Assembly: GCF_000333035.1 (NCBI RefSeq) | Contig: NZ_BANU01000008.1 | Coordinates: 124,001-188,000, forward strand | Origin: Gordonia sihwensis NBRC 108236 | GTDB taxonomy: Bacteria; Actinomycetota; Actinomycetes; Mycobacteriales; Mycobacteriaceae | Reading direction: 5' to 3' | DNA: 64,000 nt | Shown: in pieces, positions 7,626 through 58,285 of the stretch | How positions within the stretch are numbered: position 1 is the stretch's first letter | How the letters are laid out: each line of letters begins with the position of its first letter | Position numbers and translations under genes: made by a program | The notes under the pieces: model-generated | Databases searched by the model: none | Told to the model about the DNA's origin: nothing | The model's input: only the letters and a program-made list of their open reading frames with translations

Positions 7626-8135
7626 ATGACCGCCATCCGAAACCTCCGTCGCCCCGCCGCCGCGCTCGCGGCCGTCGCCGCCACCACCGCACTGCTGGCG
7701 GCATGCTCGAACTCCGACGACGACACCGCGAGCACCGCCTCCGCTTCGCAGTCGGCGAGCGTCGAATCGAGCGCCATGGCCGGTGTCGAAGGCCTCGACA
7801 ACGCCAAGGCACAGGAGATCATCCGGACCGCGGTCGACGGCAACACCTCGATCGACGACCTCTCCAAGGTCGTCGACACCTCGACTCCCGGGTCGGCCGA
7901 GGCGCTCAACGCCTTCGCCAAGGCCTCCGGTCCGGCCGGCTACACCCCCGACGCCTACACCGTGAAGTCGGTCAAGGCCGACGGTGAGAACAAGGCGGTG
8001 GCCGTGACCGCCGTCAAGTCGCCGCACGCTCCGGCACCGGTCGACATCCAGCTCGCGATGGTGAAGCAGGACGGACAGTGGAAGCTGGCCGGCGCCTCGG
8101 TCACCACGCTGACCTCGATGATGCCCAAGCACTGA
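7626..8135 (+). CDS. Secreted lipoprotein, Mtb12-like C-terminal domain
   Basis: The 169-residue protein starts with a basic signal peptide (MTAIRNLRRPAAALAAVAATTALLAAC) whose LLAAC lipobox predicts lipidation at Cys27. A Ser/Thr/Ala-rich spacer follows to about residue 50. The mature domain (AQEIIRTAVDGNTSIDDLSK, FAKASGPAGYTPDAYTVKSV, DIQLAMVKQDGQWKLAGASV) resembles the low-molecular-weight antigen Mtb12 C-terminal domain of mycobacteria, with an NTF2-like strand pattern. The ATG has AGGAG four bases upstream. An iron box precedes the gene, so iron-responsive expression is likely; the function is unknown. It converges with the sensor operon and shares a terminator at 8160-8199. Confidence 0.7.
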   Translation: MTAIRNLRRPAAALAAVAATTALLAACSNSDDDTASTASASQSASVESSAMAGVEGLDNAKAQEIIRTAVDGNTSIDDLSKVVDTSTPGSAEALNAFAKASGPAGYTPDAYTVKSVKADGENKAVAVTAVKSPHAPAPVDIQLAMVKQDGQWKLAGASVTTLTSMMPKH

Positions 8136-8159
8136 CCGGGGATCTCGACTCAGTCTCCG

Positions 8160-8199
8160 CACCGGCGGCGCTCCTCAGTCCGAGGATGCGCCGCCGGTG
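8160..8199. terminator. Bidirectional terminator between lipoprotein and sensor operon
   Basis: CACCGGCGGCGC pairs perfectly with GCGCCGCCGGTG around an inner TCCTC/GAGGA stem. It overlaps the last codons of the companion gene that ends at 8175 on the minus strand and lies 25 bases past the lipoprotein stop. It can therefore serve both converging transcripts. Confidence 0.75.
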
Positions 8200-9290
8200 T
8201 CGTCTCTCCAGGCCAGTTCACCGGCGGTCGAGACCGCGCACACGCGCCGCCGCGTGCGGGTGCCGTCGGATTCGCCGATGGACGCCACCACGTCCCGGCC
8301 GGCAGGAAGCAGACGGGCGGTCACCCCGCCCCGCCGCGCCCGGGTGAGCACCGCGACGAGTTCGGCGTGGAGGGGGCCGTCGGCGACCCCGCCCCGCGCG
8401 TCGACCCGCCGGTCGTCGAACAGCCTGACATCGACACCGCGCTCCCGCGCCGCCGCCGCGGCGTCCCGCACGGGCTGCGACATCCAGCCGCGGCCGCGGA
8501 CCTCATCCCTCAGCTCGGCCTCCACCAGTCGCGCCCGCATCACCTCGCCGGGCGAGAACCCGTCACCGACGGAGAGTCGTTCCAGAAAGGGCCGGACCTC
8601 CTCGTTGAGGGCGTCGAGCTGCGCGCGCCGCTGAATCAGCGTCGCCTCGTGCGCAGCGCTCGCTTGGACGGCCGCGACCTCGCGGCGGTCGAGCACGCGG
8701 GCGAACGCCAGCAGCGGCCGGACGTAGAGCATCATCAGCGAGGCCGGCACCATCGCCGCGAGCATGCGCAGCGCCACCGGGACCGCCGTGCCCGGACGCC
8801 AGCCCCACGCCGCCACCGCCACGCACGACAGTCCGATCACCAGCACGAACCCCAACCACGCCCACCTCGCCCGGCCGCGCACGATCAGCAGACACATCGC
8901 GACCGCGTACGCGATCATCGGCGCGCTGGGGCGCACCCAGTTGGCCGGTCCCACCGGAATCGACCACCACACCACCGCGCCCGAGGCCGCGCCGAGACAG
9001 ACCACGACGATCGCCGCCGGCCGCGACAGCGGGTCGTCCACACCGCAGGTCGCCAGACACAACGATGCGGCCAGACCGATCGATCCGACGACCATCGCAG
9101 TGAGCTGTGCGAAGCTGAGGTCGAGCCGTGGCAGGAACAGTTCCACCACCACGTACGCGACCATCACCGCTCCCACGGCCACCCGCAGTCCGGGGCGGCC
9201 GAGACCGAGCATCTCCGCCATGGTCTCCGGTCCCCGGCCGGGCCGCGCGTCGCCGGACGGGTGCGGGGCGCGGCGGACCGTCGCGGTCAC
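8175..9290 (-). CDS. Membrane companion of kinase B, degenerate kinase-like C-terminus
   Basis: The chosen GTG at 9288-9290 overlaps the kinase B stop as GTGA, as at the other joints of this operon, and gives 371 residues; an ATG at 9302 is the alternative. Six or so transmembrane segments fill the first 190 residues. A helical linker (AHEATLIQRRAQLDALNEEV) leads into the C-terminal domain with VRPFLERLSVGDGFSPGEV, EAELRDEVRGRGW, ARERGVDVRLFDDRR, and VTARLLPAGRDVVASIGE. This matches the other two companions at 3106-4194 and 10444-11502. No ATP-binding N or G box is visible. It is the last gene of the four-gene sensor operon that begins at 12686. Partnering with kinase B is inferred from coupling. 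Confidence 0.58.
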   Translation of the reverse strand: MTATVRRAPHPSGDARPGRGPETMAEMLGLGRPGLRVAVGAVMVAYVVVELFLPRLDLSFAQLTAMVVGSIGLAASLCLATCGVDDPLSRPAAIVVVCLGAASGAVVWWSIPVGPANWVRPSAPMIAYAVAMCLLIVRGRARWAWLGFVLVIGLSCVAVAAWGWRPGTAVPVALRMLAAMVPASLMMLYVRPLLAFARVLDRREVAAVQASAAHEATLIQRRAQLDALNEEVRPFLERLSVGDGFSPGEVMRARLVEAELRDEVRGRGWMSQPVRDAAAAARERGVDVRLFDDRRVDARGGVADGPLHAELVAVLTRARRGGVTARLLPAGRDVVASIGESDGTRTRRRVCAVSTAGELAWRDDTGGASSD

Positions 9291-10447
9291 GGCCTGCGCC
9301 ATTCCAGCGACACCATCGTTCCGTCGGACGCCGAGGAATCGATCCAGGCGCCGCCGCCGGGCTGTTCGCGCATGCGGCGGAGGATTCCGAGTTCGATGCC
9401 CGCACGGTCGGGCGGCACGCGGTCCGGATCGAAGCCGACGCCGTCGTCGACGATCCGGAGACGGATGAGGTGTGCGTCGAAGACACCGACGAGTGCGCGC
9501 GAGGATCCCGGCCCGGCATGGGTGACCGCGTTGGCGACCGCTTCGGCGGCCGCGTCGACGAGTGACTCGACGAGCACGTGCGGGTACTCGATCTCCGGAT
9601 CGTCGACCCGGAGGTCGATCATCGTGTCGTCGCCGATCGCGTTCACCGCCTCTCGCAGCCGGAGGACCGACTCGCGAGCCGAGACGTGCAGGGGCGGCCG
9701 GTAGGGGGCCGAACGGCCATCGAGGTCGGCGAGCGCCGTGGCCGCCTCCCTCCTCGTCTCGGCGTCGGCCGGGTTCTCCGACACCAGTCTGAGCATCGCG
9801 ACCACTCCGTCGCGCACCACCGCGTCGAGCCGCTCTCGCTCAGCCGTCCGGGCGGCTCGACTCGCGGCATTCGCACTCGCCGCCAGGATTCGGTCCCGGC
9901 GCGCATCGGTCTCGCGCAGCGCACGCATCATCGAGTACTCCACCGTGAGGAACACACCGACCAGTGTGGCGGTCAGCAACGAGTTCGCATAGCCGATGGT
10001 GCCGAGTTGCCCCTGCTTCACGTACTGCTGCGCGGTCGCGAGCAGGATCAGCACGAATGCCGTGTACGTCACCGTCACCCGGGGCCGGTACACCGTCGCC
10101 ATCACCACGGCGGGCAGGACCACGGTGTTGGCGGGCCAGATCGGCGGCGACCCGTACGTCGACGGCGCCGCACCGCCTTTCCACGCGACGAGCCACAGCA
10201 CCACGGCGGCCGCATTGGCGACGCCGAGGAGCAGGGAGAGCGGACCTACGCGGCGCCCGTTCCCGAACGACGCGTCCAGGAGCAGGGCCGTCGCCGATCC
10301 GCCGACGAGCGAGATGCTGACCGGGAGCCACCACACCTCCACCAGGACCACCACCTGGTCGTAGTACGCGAGCATCAGGGTCGGCACGAGCAGCGATGTG
10401 ATCGCCATGCAGACCGCGGCGCCGCGCCGCATCCGGAGTTCGTTCAC
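9287..10447 (-). CDS. Membrane sensor kinase B, phospho-His position occupied by Arg
   Basis: A GTG at 10445-10447 overlaps the stop of the upstream companion gene (GTGA) and gives 386 residues; the open frame runs further back only inside that gene. Transmembrane segments span residues of about 5-190. The helix that should hold the phospho-acceptor reads ERERLDAVVRDGVVAML. Where kinases A and C have ALIHD and AMVHD, this one has AVVRD, so the His is lost. The ATP domain is complete: EAVANAVTHAG, DDGVGFDPDRV, AGIELGILRRM. It may still bind ATP and work in a heteromer, or be catalytically dead. It is translationally coupled to companion B downstream. Confidence 0.8.
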   Translation of the reverse strand: MNELRMRRGAAVCMAITSLLVPTLMLAYYDQVVVLVEVWWLPVSISLVGGSATALLLDASFGNGRRVGPLSLLLGVANAAAVVLWLVAWKGGAAPSTYGSPPIWPANTVVLPAVVMATVYRPRVTVTYTAFVLILLATAQQYVKQGQLGTIGYANSLLTATLVGVFLTVEYSMMRALRETDARRDRILAASANAASRAARTAERERLDAVVRDGVVAMLRLVSENPADAETRREAATALADLDGRSAPYRPPLHVSARESVLRLREAVNAIGDDTMIDLRVDDPEIEYPHVLVESLVDAAAEAVANAVTHAGPGSSRALVGVFDAHLIRLRIVDDGVGFDPDRVPPDRAGIELGILRRMREQPGGGAWIDSSASDGTMVSLEWRRP

Positions 10448-11502
10448 GACTCCACCACCCGGGTGCGTCCGCCGCTGAACTCGACCCGCCGCCGAGTGCC
10501 GCCGTGCGCCACCGTCACCGATGCCACCGGGCAGCGGCCGGGCGGCGCCACGCGGGCCACCACCTCGCCTTCGGATAATGCGTCGAGTTCGGCGCACAGG
10601 ACCGTCGAGACCTGCGCCAGGATCACTGCGGCTTCGTCGACGGTCACCTCGCTCAGGCCGCCGTCGTCGAGCAGGGTCACCGACACGCCGCGGTCTCTCG
10701 CGCGCCACACCGCCCTGCGGACCTCGGAGGTGTCGAATGACGGCGCTCGGATGCCATCGCGCAGGAGGGCCTCGATCAGCCGTGCGGTCCGGACGTCGGC
10801 TCCGGTGACCTGATCGGCGTCGAGCACGTTCTCCAGCAGCGGACGCACCCTCCCGTCGATCCGCGCGATCCGCTCCTCACGTGCCAGCAGCGCAGCCTTC
10901 CCCGCGCCCTCCTCGTCGGAGGCGCGCTCGTGTCTGGCGGCCAGCGCGTCGAGTTCCCGGAACAGCGGCGACAGCATCGCCGTGGCCGCCGTGGCTGCGG
11001 CGAGGAGCACCGCCGTCGTGGTCTGGACGGTGCTCCACCAGTGGGTCGCGCCGGTGACCGCGCCGAGCACCAGACCGAGGGCGATGCCGCTCAGTGCACC
11101 CACCCAGGCGATCACGGCCCGGCTGCGGAACACCAGCAGTGTCTCCAGCACGAAGGCCGTGACGAACATCGGCAGGTATGCGTGGGCGTCGGTGACACCG
11201 TCGGCCGCGACGGCCACCCACACCACCGCCTGCGCCACCAGCGTCAGACCGATGGCCACCAGTGCCGGGCTACGGCCGAATCGCCCCGGGGGCGGAGAGA
11301 GCGTCACCGCGAAAGCCGCGGTGTAGAGCGCCAGCCCGCAGCCGGCGCCGACCCAGTACGCGAAGCCCCGCGGTTCCACCGCACCGCGGACCGCCATCAG
11401 AATGCCCAGCGCAACGAGGTATCCGGCCAACACCACCACCATCGGTGCACGACGCACCGCAGGTTCGGTGATCGTTCTTCTGGGCTCCACAGCGGCGCTC
11501 AC
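10444..11502 (-). CDS. Membrane companion of kinase C, degenerate kinase-like C-terminus
   Basis: The 352-residue protein starts at a GTG (11500-11502) overlapping the kinase C stop as GTGA. The first 190 residues hold about six transmembrane helices. The rest repeats the companion pattern: RIDGRVRPLLENVLDADQVTGADV, EALLRDGIRAPSFD, ARDRGVSVTLLDDGG, VVARVAPPGRCPVASVTVAHGG. This domain is similar in size to a kinase ATP domain but lacks its nucleotide boxes. It ends in GTGA overlap with kinase B, so kinases and companions alternate C, companion C, B, companion B in one coupled operon. Confidence 0.58.
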   Translation of the reverse strand: MSAAVEPRRTITEPAVRRAPMVVVLAGYLVALGILMAVRGAVEPRGFAYWVGAGCGLALYTAAFAVTLSPPPGRFGRSPALVAIGLTLVAQAVVWVAVAADGVTDAHAYLPMFVTAFVLETLLVFRSRAVIAWVGALSGIALGLVLGAVTGATHWWSTVQTTTAVLLAAATAATAMLSPLFRELDALAARHERASDEEGAGKAALLAREERIARIDGRVRPLLENVLDADQVTGADVRTARLIEALLRDGIRAPSFDTSEVRRAVWRARDRGVSVTLLDDGGLSEVTVDEAAVILAQVSTVLCAELDALSEGEVVARVAPPGRCPVASVTVAHGGTRRRVEFSGGRTRVVES

Positions 11503-12686
11503 CGGTCAGCGCCCGGATCGGCCCAGCCGAGTTCCACTCGGGTTCCGGCGCCCGGAGCACTGACCACCCGGCTGGTGCCGCCGTCGAGCTGGCGCATCCG
11601 TTCCAGAATCCCGAGGGCCACCCCGATGCGGTGCGCAGGAATCGCCTCCGGGTCGAATCCGACTCCGTCGTCCACGACCACCGCACTGATCCGGTCGGGC
11701 CCCACGCCGCAGAGCACGGCGCCGGACGCCTCGGGGCCGGCGTGCCGATGGAAGTTGCGTACCGCTTCCCCGACCGCTTCGATCACGGTGTCGGCCGCCG
11801 CGGCCGGGAACTCGGTGCCCGGCGGAGCGGAGACCACGGCTTCCACCTCGACCCCGGAACCGAGATCGTCGACGGACAGACGCAGTCGCTGCAGGAACTC
11901 GGTCGCCCGGATCCGCTCCGCGCCCGGCTCCACCTCGGTCGACCAGTTCGCGAGTTCGTCGAGCACACCCGAGATGTTCTGCCGAAGGCCCACGGACAGC
12001 GGCCCGGGTCGCAGAGCCGTCAGGAGCGCGATGAGGCGGTCGTGCACCATCGCGTCGATCCGGCGCCGTTCGGCGTCGCGGACGTTGCTCCGCAGCAGTG
12101 CCACGGCTCGCGCGGCCGCCTCCTGCCGCTGTTCGTCGAACCGGTGCGCTGCGCTCATCACCGCCCAGCAGATGCCCAGATAGATTCCGGCGAGGGCCAG
12201 AACCCACAGTCCCGCGGCGAGGTCCACCCAGGCCACGCCTCCCGAGGCGATCGAGGCGACGAGAAGGCTGAGCCCGCCGGCGACCACGAGGTTCGCGACC
12301 GCGAAGCCGAGCCTGCCGCACAACACCAGCAGGCAGCTCGCGATCTGGGGGATGAAGACGATGCCGTGATCGAACCCGTTCGCCGGAACCTGGCCCACGT
12401 GCCCGTCCCACCCGGCGATCAGCGCGAGGAAGGCGAGGGCACAGCCGACGGCCACCGGTTCGAGCCGATCGATCCGGCGGGTGACCCCGACGGCGACGAC
12501 GGCGAGCGCGGAAGCCAGGACGACGGCGATGCCCAGCCACCGCCACCAGTGGCCGGTGAGCGCGAAGTAGCGGTCGAGATCGCCGGGCGCGAGGAAGAAG
12601 ATACCGAGATAGGTGAAGCCGAATACGGTGGTGCCGGTCGCCTGCATCCGCGCCGACACCGACGGCACCGATCGACTAGCCGGCAT
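11499..12686 (-). CDS. Membrane sensor histidine kinase C (NarX/DesK-like)
   Basis: The 395-residue protein has an ATG at 12686 with GGGAG close upstream. Residues of about 15-190 contain six or seven hydrophobic helices. A HisKA_3-like helix (AERRRIDAMVHDRLIALL) supplies the phospho-acceptor His. The ATP domain is complete, with VGEAVRNFHRHAG, DDGVGFDPEAIPAHRIG, and VALGILERMRQL. It opens the four-gene operon that ends at 8175. The MbtH-like gene lies only 67 bp upstream on the same strand, so the two may share a transcript. No response regulator is encoded in this operon. The nearest is at 5947-6639. Confidence 0.82.
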   Translation of the reverse strand: MPASRSVPSVSARMQATGTTVFGFTYLGIFFLAPGDLDRYFALTGHWWRWLGIAVVLASALAVVAVGVTRRIDRLEPVAVGCALAFLALIAGWDGHVGQVPANGFDHGIVFIPQIASCLLVLCGRLGFAVANLVVAGGLSLLVASIASGGVAWVDLAAGLWVLALAGIYLGICWAVMSAAHRFDEQRQEAAARAVALLRSNVRDAERRRIDAMVHDRLIALLTALRPGPLSVGLRQNISGVLDELANWSTEVEPGAERIRATEFLQRLRLSVDDLGSGVEVEAVVSAPPGTEFPAAAADTVIEAVGEAVRNFHRHAGPEASGAVLCGVGPDRISAVVVDDGVGFDPEAIPAHRIGVALGILERMRQLDGGTSRVVSAPGAGTRVELGWADPGADR

Positions 12687-12753
12687 CGCTCCCTCTCCCG
12701 ACCCGGCGAGACCGCGGTTTCCCCAAGCGTGAAACGTCGCCCGAACGGGCCGG

Positions 12754-12978
12754 TCAGGCGTTCTTCTGGTCTGCTTCCATCGCGTCGATCAGACTCTGCG
12801 GGCGCAAGTCGGTCCAGTTCTTCTCCACGTACTCCAGGCACGCTTCTCGACTGTCCTCGCCGAACACCTTGGTCCAGCCGGCCGGGATGTCCGCGAACGT
12901 CGGCCACAGCGAATGCTGGTTCTCCGCGTTCACCAGAACGTAGAACCGGCCGTCTTCATCGTCGAACGGGTTGGTCAT
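12754..12978 (-). CDS. MbtH-like protein, NRPS adenylation-domain activator
   Basis: The 74-residue protein is a typical MbtH-like member: [17 protein letters not shown] at the start, then [21 protein letters not shown] with the conserved Trp residues, then [15 protein letters not shown]. Members bind adenylation domains and raise their solubility and activity. The ATG at 12978 is chosen over the preceding GTG because AAGGA lies seven bases before it. Only two plus-strand genes separate it from the NRPS, which makes that enzyme its likely client. It is also just 67 bp upstream of sensor kinase C on the same strand. A 10-bp-stem hairpin sits in its leader at 12993-13018. Confidence 0.95.
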   Translation of the reverse strand: MTNPFDDEDGRFYVLVNAENQHSLWPTFADIPAGWTKVFGEDSREACLEYVEKNWTDLRPQSLIDAMEADQKNA

Positions 12979-12992
12979 CACTCATTCCTTCC

Positions 12993-13018
12993 GGCCGCCG
13001 CAGTCCGGTGCGGCGGCC
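12993..13018 (-). promoter_or_regulatory. Hairpin in the mbtH leader, just upstream of its ribosome-binding site
   Basis: GGCCGCCGCA and TGCGGCGGCC form a perfect 10-bp stem with a six-base loop. It ends 15 bases before the mbtH start codon, directly before the CGGAAGGA ribosome-binding region. No gene on the minus strand ends here, so it is not an ordinary terminator. An attenuator or an mRNA-stability element is possible. Confidence 0.5.
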
Positions 13019-13251
13019 CACACAGCAGAGCCCGGCGGGCCTCATCCTCCGGCCAGTCAACCGGTCACACCTGACGATAATCGCAGCCCGGCGGCCGATT
13101 CCGCAAAAACATGCCGGGCGCGCGCTGCGATGTGCTTTGTTAAACAATTGCAACTTTGGCCACAGAGGCCCCGCAGCACCGCGCTCACCTGCAAAAACAG
13201 CGGCAAACCGGACCGCCTGCACATACGTTCGGACCGATCGCGAGCAGTTCT

Positions 13252-13278
13252 GGGAACTAACCCCTATCGCGGACCGTT
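13252..13278 (+). promoter_or_regulatory. ECF sigma-type promoter (SigH/SigE-like) for the small hypothetical gene
   Basis: GGGAACT at 13252-13258 and CGTT at 13275-13278 are separated by 16 bases. This is the spacing and sequence of SigH/SigE-type stress promoters known in mycobacteria (GGGAAY, 16-17 bases, CGTT). The predicted transcript would start about 60 bases before the gene at 13345. It is a pattern match only. Confidence 0.5.
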
Positions 13279-13344
13279 GTCAGCAGGACATACTCATTCA
13301 AACGCACGACCACAGCGGCAGCTAGAGAAGTACAGGTGATCACC

Positions 13345-13659
13345 ATGAGTAGCGATCTGCTCGAACGCATCGAAGACCGCAGCATCACGATGCCGCGGCT
13401 CGTCGCCGTCCGCCTCGCGGGCAAGCCGGTCACCTATGCCGAACTCGCGGACGAGATCGCTTGCCGCCTCGAGGCCGGCGGTTACTCCGACCACTCGGCG
13501 AACGCCGCGCTGTTCGCCGCGCTCATGAACCTTCTCCCCTATCGCCTCCGCACCGTCGGGCCCCATGAGGACCTTCGCATCGTCTCTTCGGCCATCCGCT
13601 GGCTCAACGCGTACCACGGCACGGGCGTTGAAGAGCGGCGCCTTCAATCTGTCAGCTGA
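13345..13659 (+). CDS. Small hypothetical protein
   Basis: The 104-residue protein starts at an ATG with AGGTGAT six bases upstream; a GTG nine bases earlier is less likely. It has no signal peptide or transmembrane segment. The sequence (LVAVRLAGKPVTYAELADEIACRLEA, NAALFAALMNLLPYRLRTVG, LRIVSSAIRWLNAYHG) suggests three or four helices, and the GKPVTYAELA stretch faintly recalls a winged-helix turn. I do not recognise the family. Clear codon bias, a ribosome-binding site and an upstream ECF-type promoter support a real gene. It lies between mbtH and a glycosyltransferase and is possibly stress-induced. Confidence 0.6.
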   Translation: MSSDLLERIEDRSITMPRLVAVRLAGKPVTYAELADEIACRLEAGGYSDHSANAALFAALMNLLPYRLRTVGPHEDLRIVSSAIRWLNAYHGTGVEERRLQSVS

Positions 13660-13856
13660 ACGGACTATCGGCCGACCCCGATCATTCTGTTACAGCTTCC
13701 GATCCACATCGCGAGTGTTGAGTCTGCGATATAGATCACACACGACTTGGGGCGGGTAGCGTGTCCGATTCGACGGATCTGATCGCAGATTCATCTGAAA
13801 CGCCGACACACCCAGATCTGTCCGCCGACAAACTCCGAACTGTCCGCATTGGGCGG

Positions 13857-13862
13857 TAGGGT
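13857..13862 (+). promoter_or_regulatory. Candidate -10 for a leaderless glycosyltransferase transcript
   Basis: TAGGGT fits the actinobacterial TAnnnT -10 pattern and lies eight bases before the GTG start codon at 13871. No Shine-Dalgarno sequence precedes that GTG. Together these suggest transcription begins at or next to the start codon. No clear -35 is seen. Confidence 0.35.
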
Positions 13863-13870
13863 TCGGCTTT

Positions 13871-14749
13871 GTGACTCACCCAACTCTCTCCGTCATGGTT
13901 CCGGCGCTCAACGAGGAGGATTCGATCGCGCAGACGCTGACCCGTCTCTGCGAACAGATCGAGGACCTCAACGAGATCATCGTGGTCGACAACGGTTCGA
14001 CCGACCGCACCGCCGAGATCGTCAGCGAGTGCAGCGCGCGGGAGCCGCGGATCCGTCTGGTCAGCGAGACCCGCCCCGGACTGATATTCGCGCGCAACGC
14101 CGGATTCGAGGCCTCGACGAGTGAACTGACGGCGCGCCTGGACGCCGACACGGTTCCGCACCCCGGCTGGGCCCGCTCCATCCGGGAGTTCTTCGCCGAC
14201 ATGCCCGACGACGTGGTGCTCGCCACCGGCCCCCTCACCCCGTTCGACTCTCCGTTCAAGAAGACCTTCGAGAAGTCGAATCAGCGGCTCATCGCGCGGG
14301 TGCGGGCCAAGTCCGACGACCCGCGCGGAATCGTCGGTCTGCACATGGCCACCGGCGGCAACAGCGTTCTGCGCACCGCGGTGTGGCCCACGATCCGGGA
14401 CGCCGTCTCCGACCGCACGGACGTGTACGAGGACTTGGATCTGTCGCTGTGCTGCCGGGAGGCCGGCTATCGGATCGCCTTCATCGTCGGCATGGCCGCC
14501 GACAGCTCGGCGCGCCGTTTCCGCAGCAGCCCGCGTTCGTACGGCCGGTACATGCGGCAGTTGCCGGAGACCTACCGCATCCACGGGCTGCACGGCGAAG
14601 CCCGCAAGAGCCGCCTGCAGGTGCTGAACAACCGGGTCCTGCACCTGTTCACCTGGCTGCCGACCCGCGCGTACGACGCGAAGACCGGGACGATGTCGTT
14701 CCGCCGGATCTTCCGAAGCGACGACCCGAGCGACACCGCCCGCGTCTGA
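13871..14749 (+). CDS. Family 2 glycosyltransferase (GT-A fold)
   Basis: The 292-residue protein begins with a GT2 nucleotide-sugar fold: LSVMVPALNEEDSI, EIIVVDNGSTDRTAEI, and a DxD metal-binding site in ARLDADTVPHPGW. The acceptor-side acidic pair is in DVYEDLDLSLCC. There is no transmembrane segment, so it is a soluble or peripheral enzyme. It is the paralogue of the gene at 61649-62558, with more than half of the N-terminal residues identical by eye (shared ARNAGFEA and PGWARSI). It starts at a GTG without a ribosome-binding site and may be leaderless. It converges on the NRPS 3' end with 50 bp between. Sugar attachment to the NRPS product is a reasonable but unproven guess. Confidence 0.88.
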   Translation: MTHPTLSVMVPALNEEDSIAQTLTRLCEQIEDLNEIIVVDNGSTDRTAEIVSECSAREPRIRLVSETRPGLIFARNAGFEASTSELTARLDADTVPHPGWARSIREFFADMPDDVVLATGPLTPFDSPFKKTFEKSNQRLIARVRAKSDDPRGIVGLHMATGGNSVLRTAVWPTIRDAVSDRTDVYEDLDLSLCCREAGYRIAFIVGMAADSSARRFRSSPRSYGRYMRQLPETYRIHGLHGEARKSRLQVLNNRVLHLFTWLPTRAYDAKTGTMSFRRIFRSDDPSDTARV

Positions 14750-14761
14750 ATCCGAGCGGCG

Positions 14762-14792
14762 CCGCCGGGGATCGGGTCACGATCCCCGGCGG
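14762..14792. terminator. Bidirectional terminator between glycosyltransferase and NRPS
   Basis: CCGCCGGGGATCG and CGATCCCCGGCGG form a perfect 13-bp stem around a five-base loop. It fills the 50-bp space between two convergent genes, eight bases before the NRPS stop codon region on the other strand. Confidence 0.85.
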
Positions 14793-14799
14793 ACTCGTC

Positions 14800-58158
<43,359 letters not shown>

Positions 58159-58193
58159 TAGCGCATCACCTCGTAAATATTCGTACCCAAAGT

Positions 58194-58199
58194 GGTCAA
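58194..58199 (-). promoter_or_regulatory. Weak -35 candidate upstream of NRPS
   Basis: TTGACC on the minus strand, followed by an AT-rich stretch (GAATATTTACGAG), is the only promoter-like sequence in the 127 bp between the exporter operon and the NRPS. Spacing to a good -10 is poor, and the -10 would crowd the ribosome-binding site. Read-through from the exporter operon is equally likely. Confidence 0.2.
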
Positions 58200-58285
58200 T
58201 TCTAAGCCCGCCTACGGCGTAGACGGAAACCGCCTGGATTCCACCCCCGGGCCGGAGTCGGCCGCCTCGCGTCTCACGACACCGC

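Larger units (their letters stand above)
12979..13344. other. 366-bp intergenic region between mbtH-like gene and small hypothetical gene
   Basis: No convincing coding sequence is seen. The region holds the mbtH leader hairpin (12993-13018), an AT-rich perfect palindrome TTGTTAAACAA at 13137-13147, and an ECF-type promoter match on the plus strand (13252-13278). The palindrome stands out against the very high GC around it and could be an operator between the divergent transcripts. TTGACT on the minus strand near 13060 could be a -35 for mbtH, but I see no good -10 at the right distance. Confidence 0.6.

Noticed and set aside
12739-12750. GCCCG-AA-CGGGC hairpin between mbtH and kinase C as a terminator
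   Set aside because: Only a five-base stem with a two-base loop. It is too weak to separate the genes with confidence.
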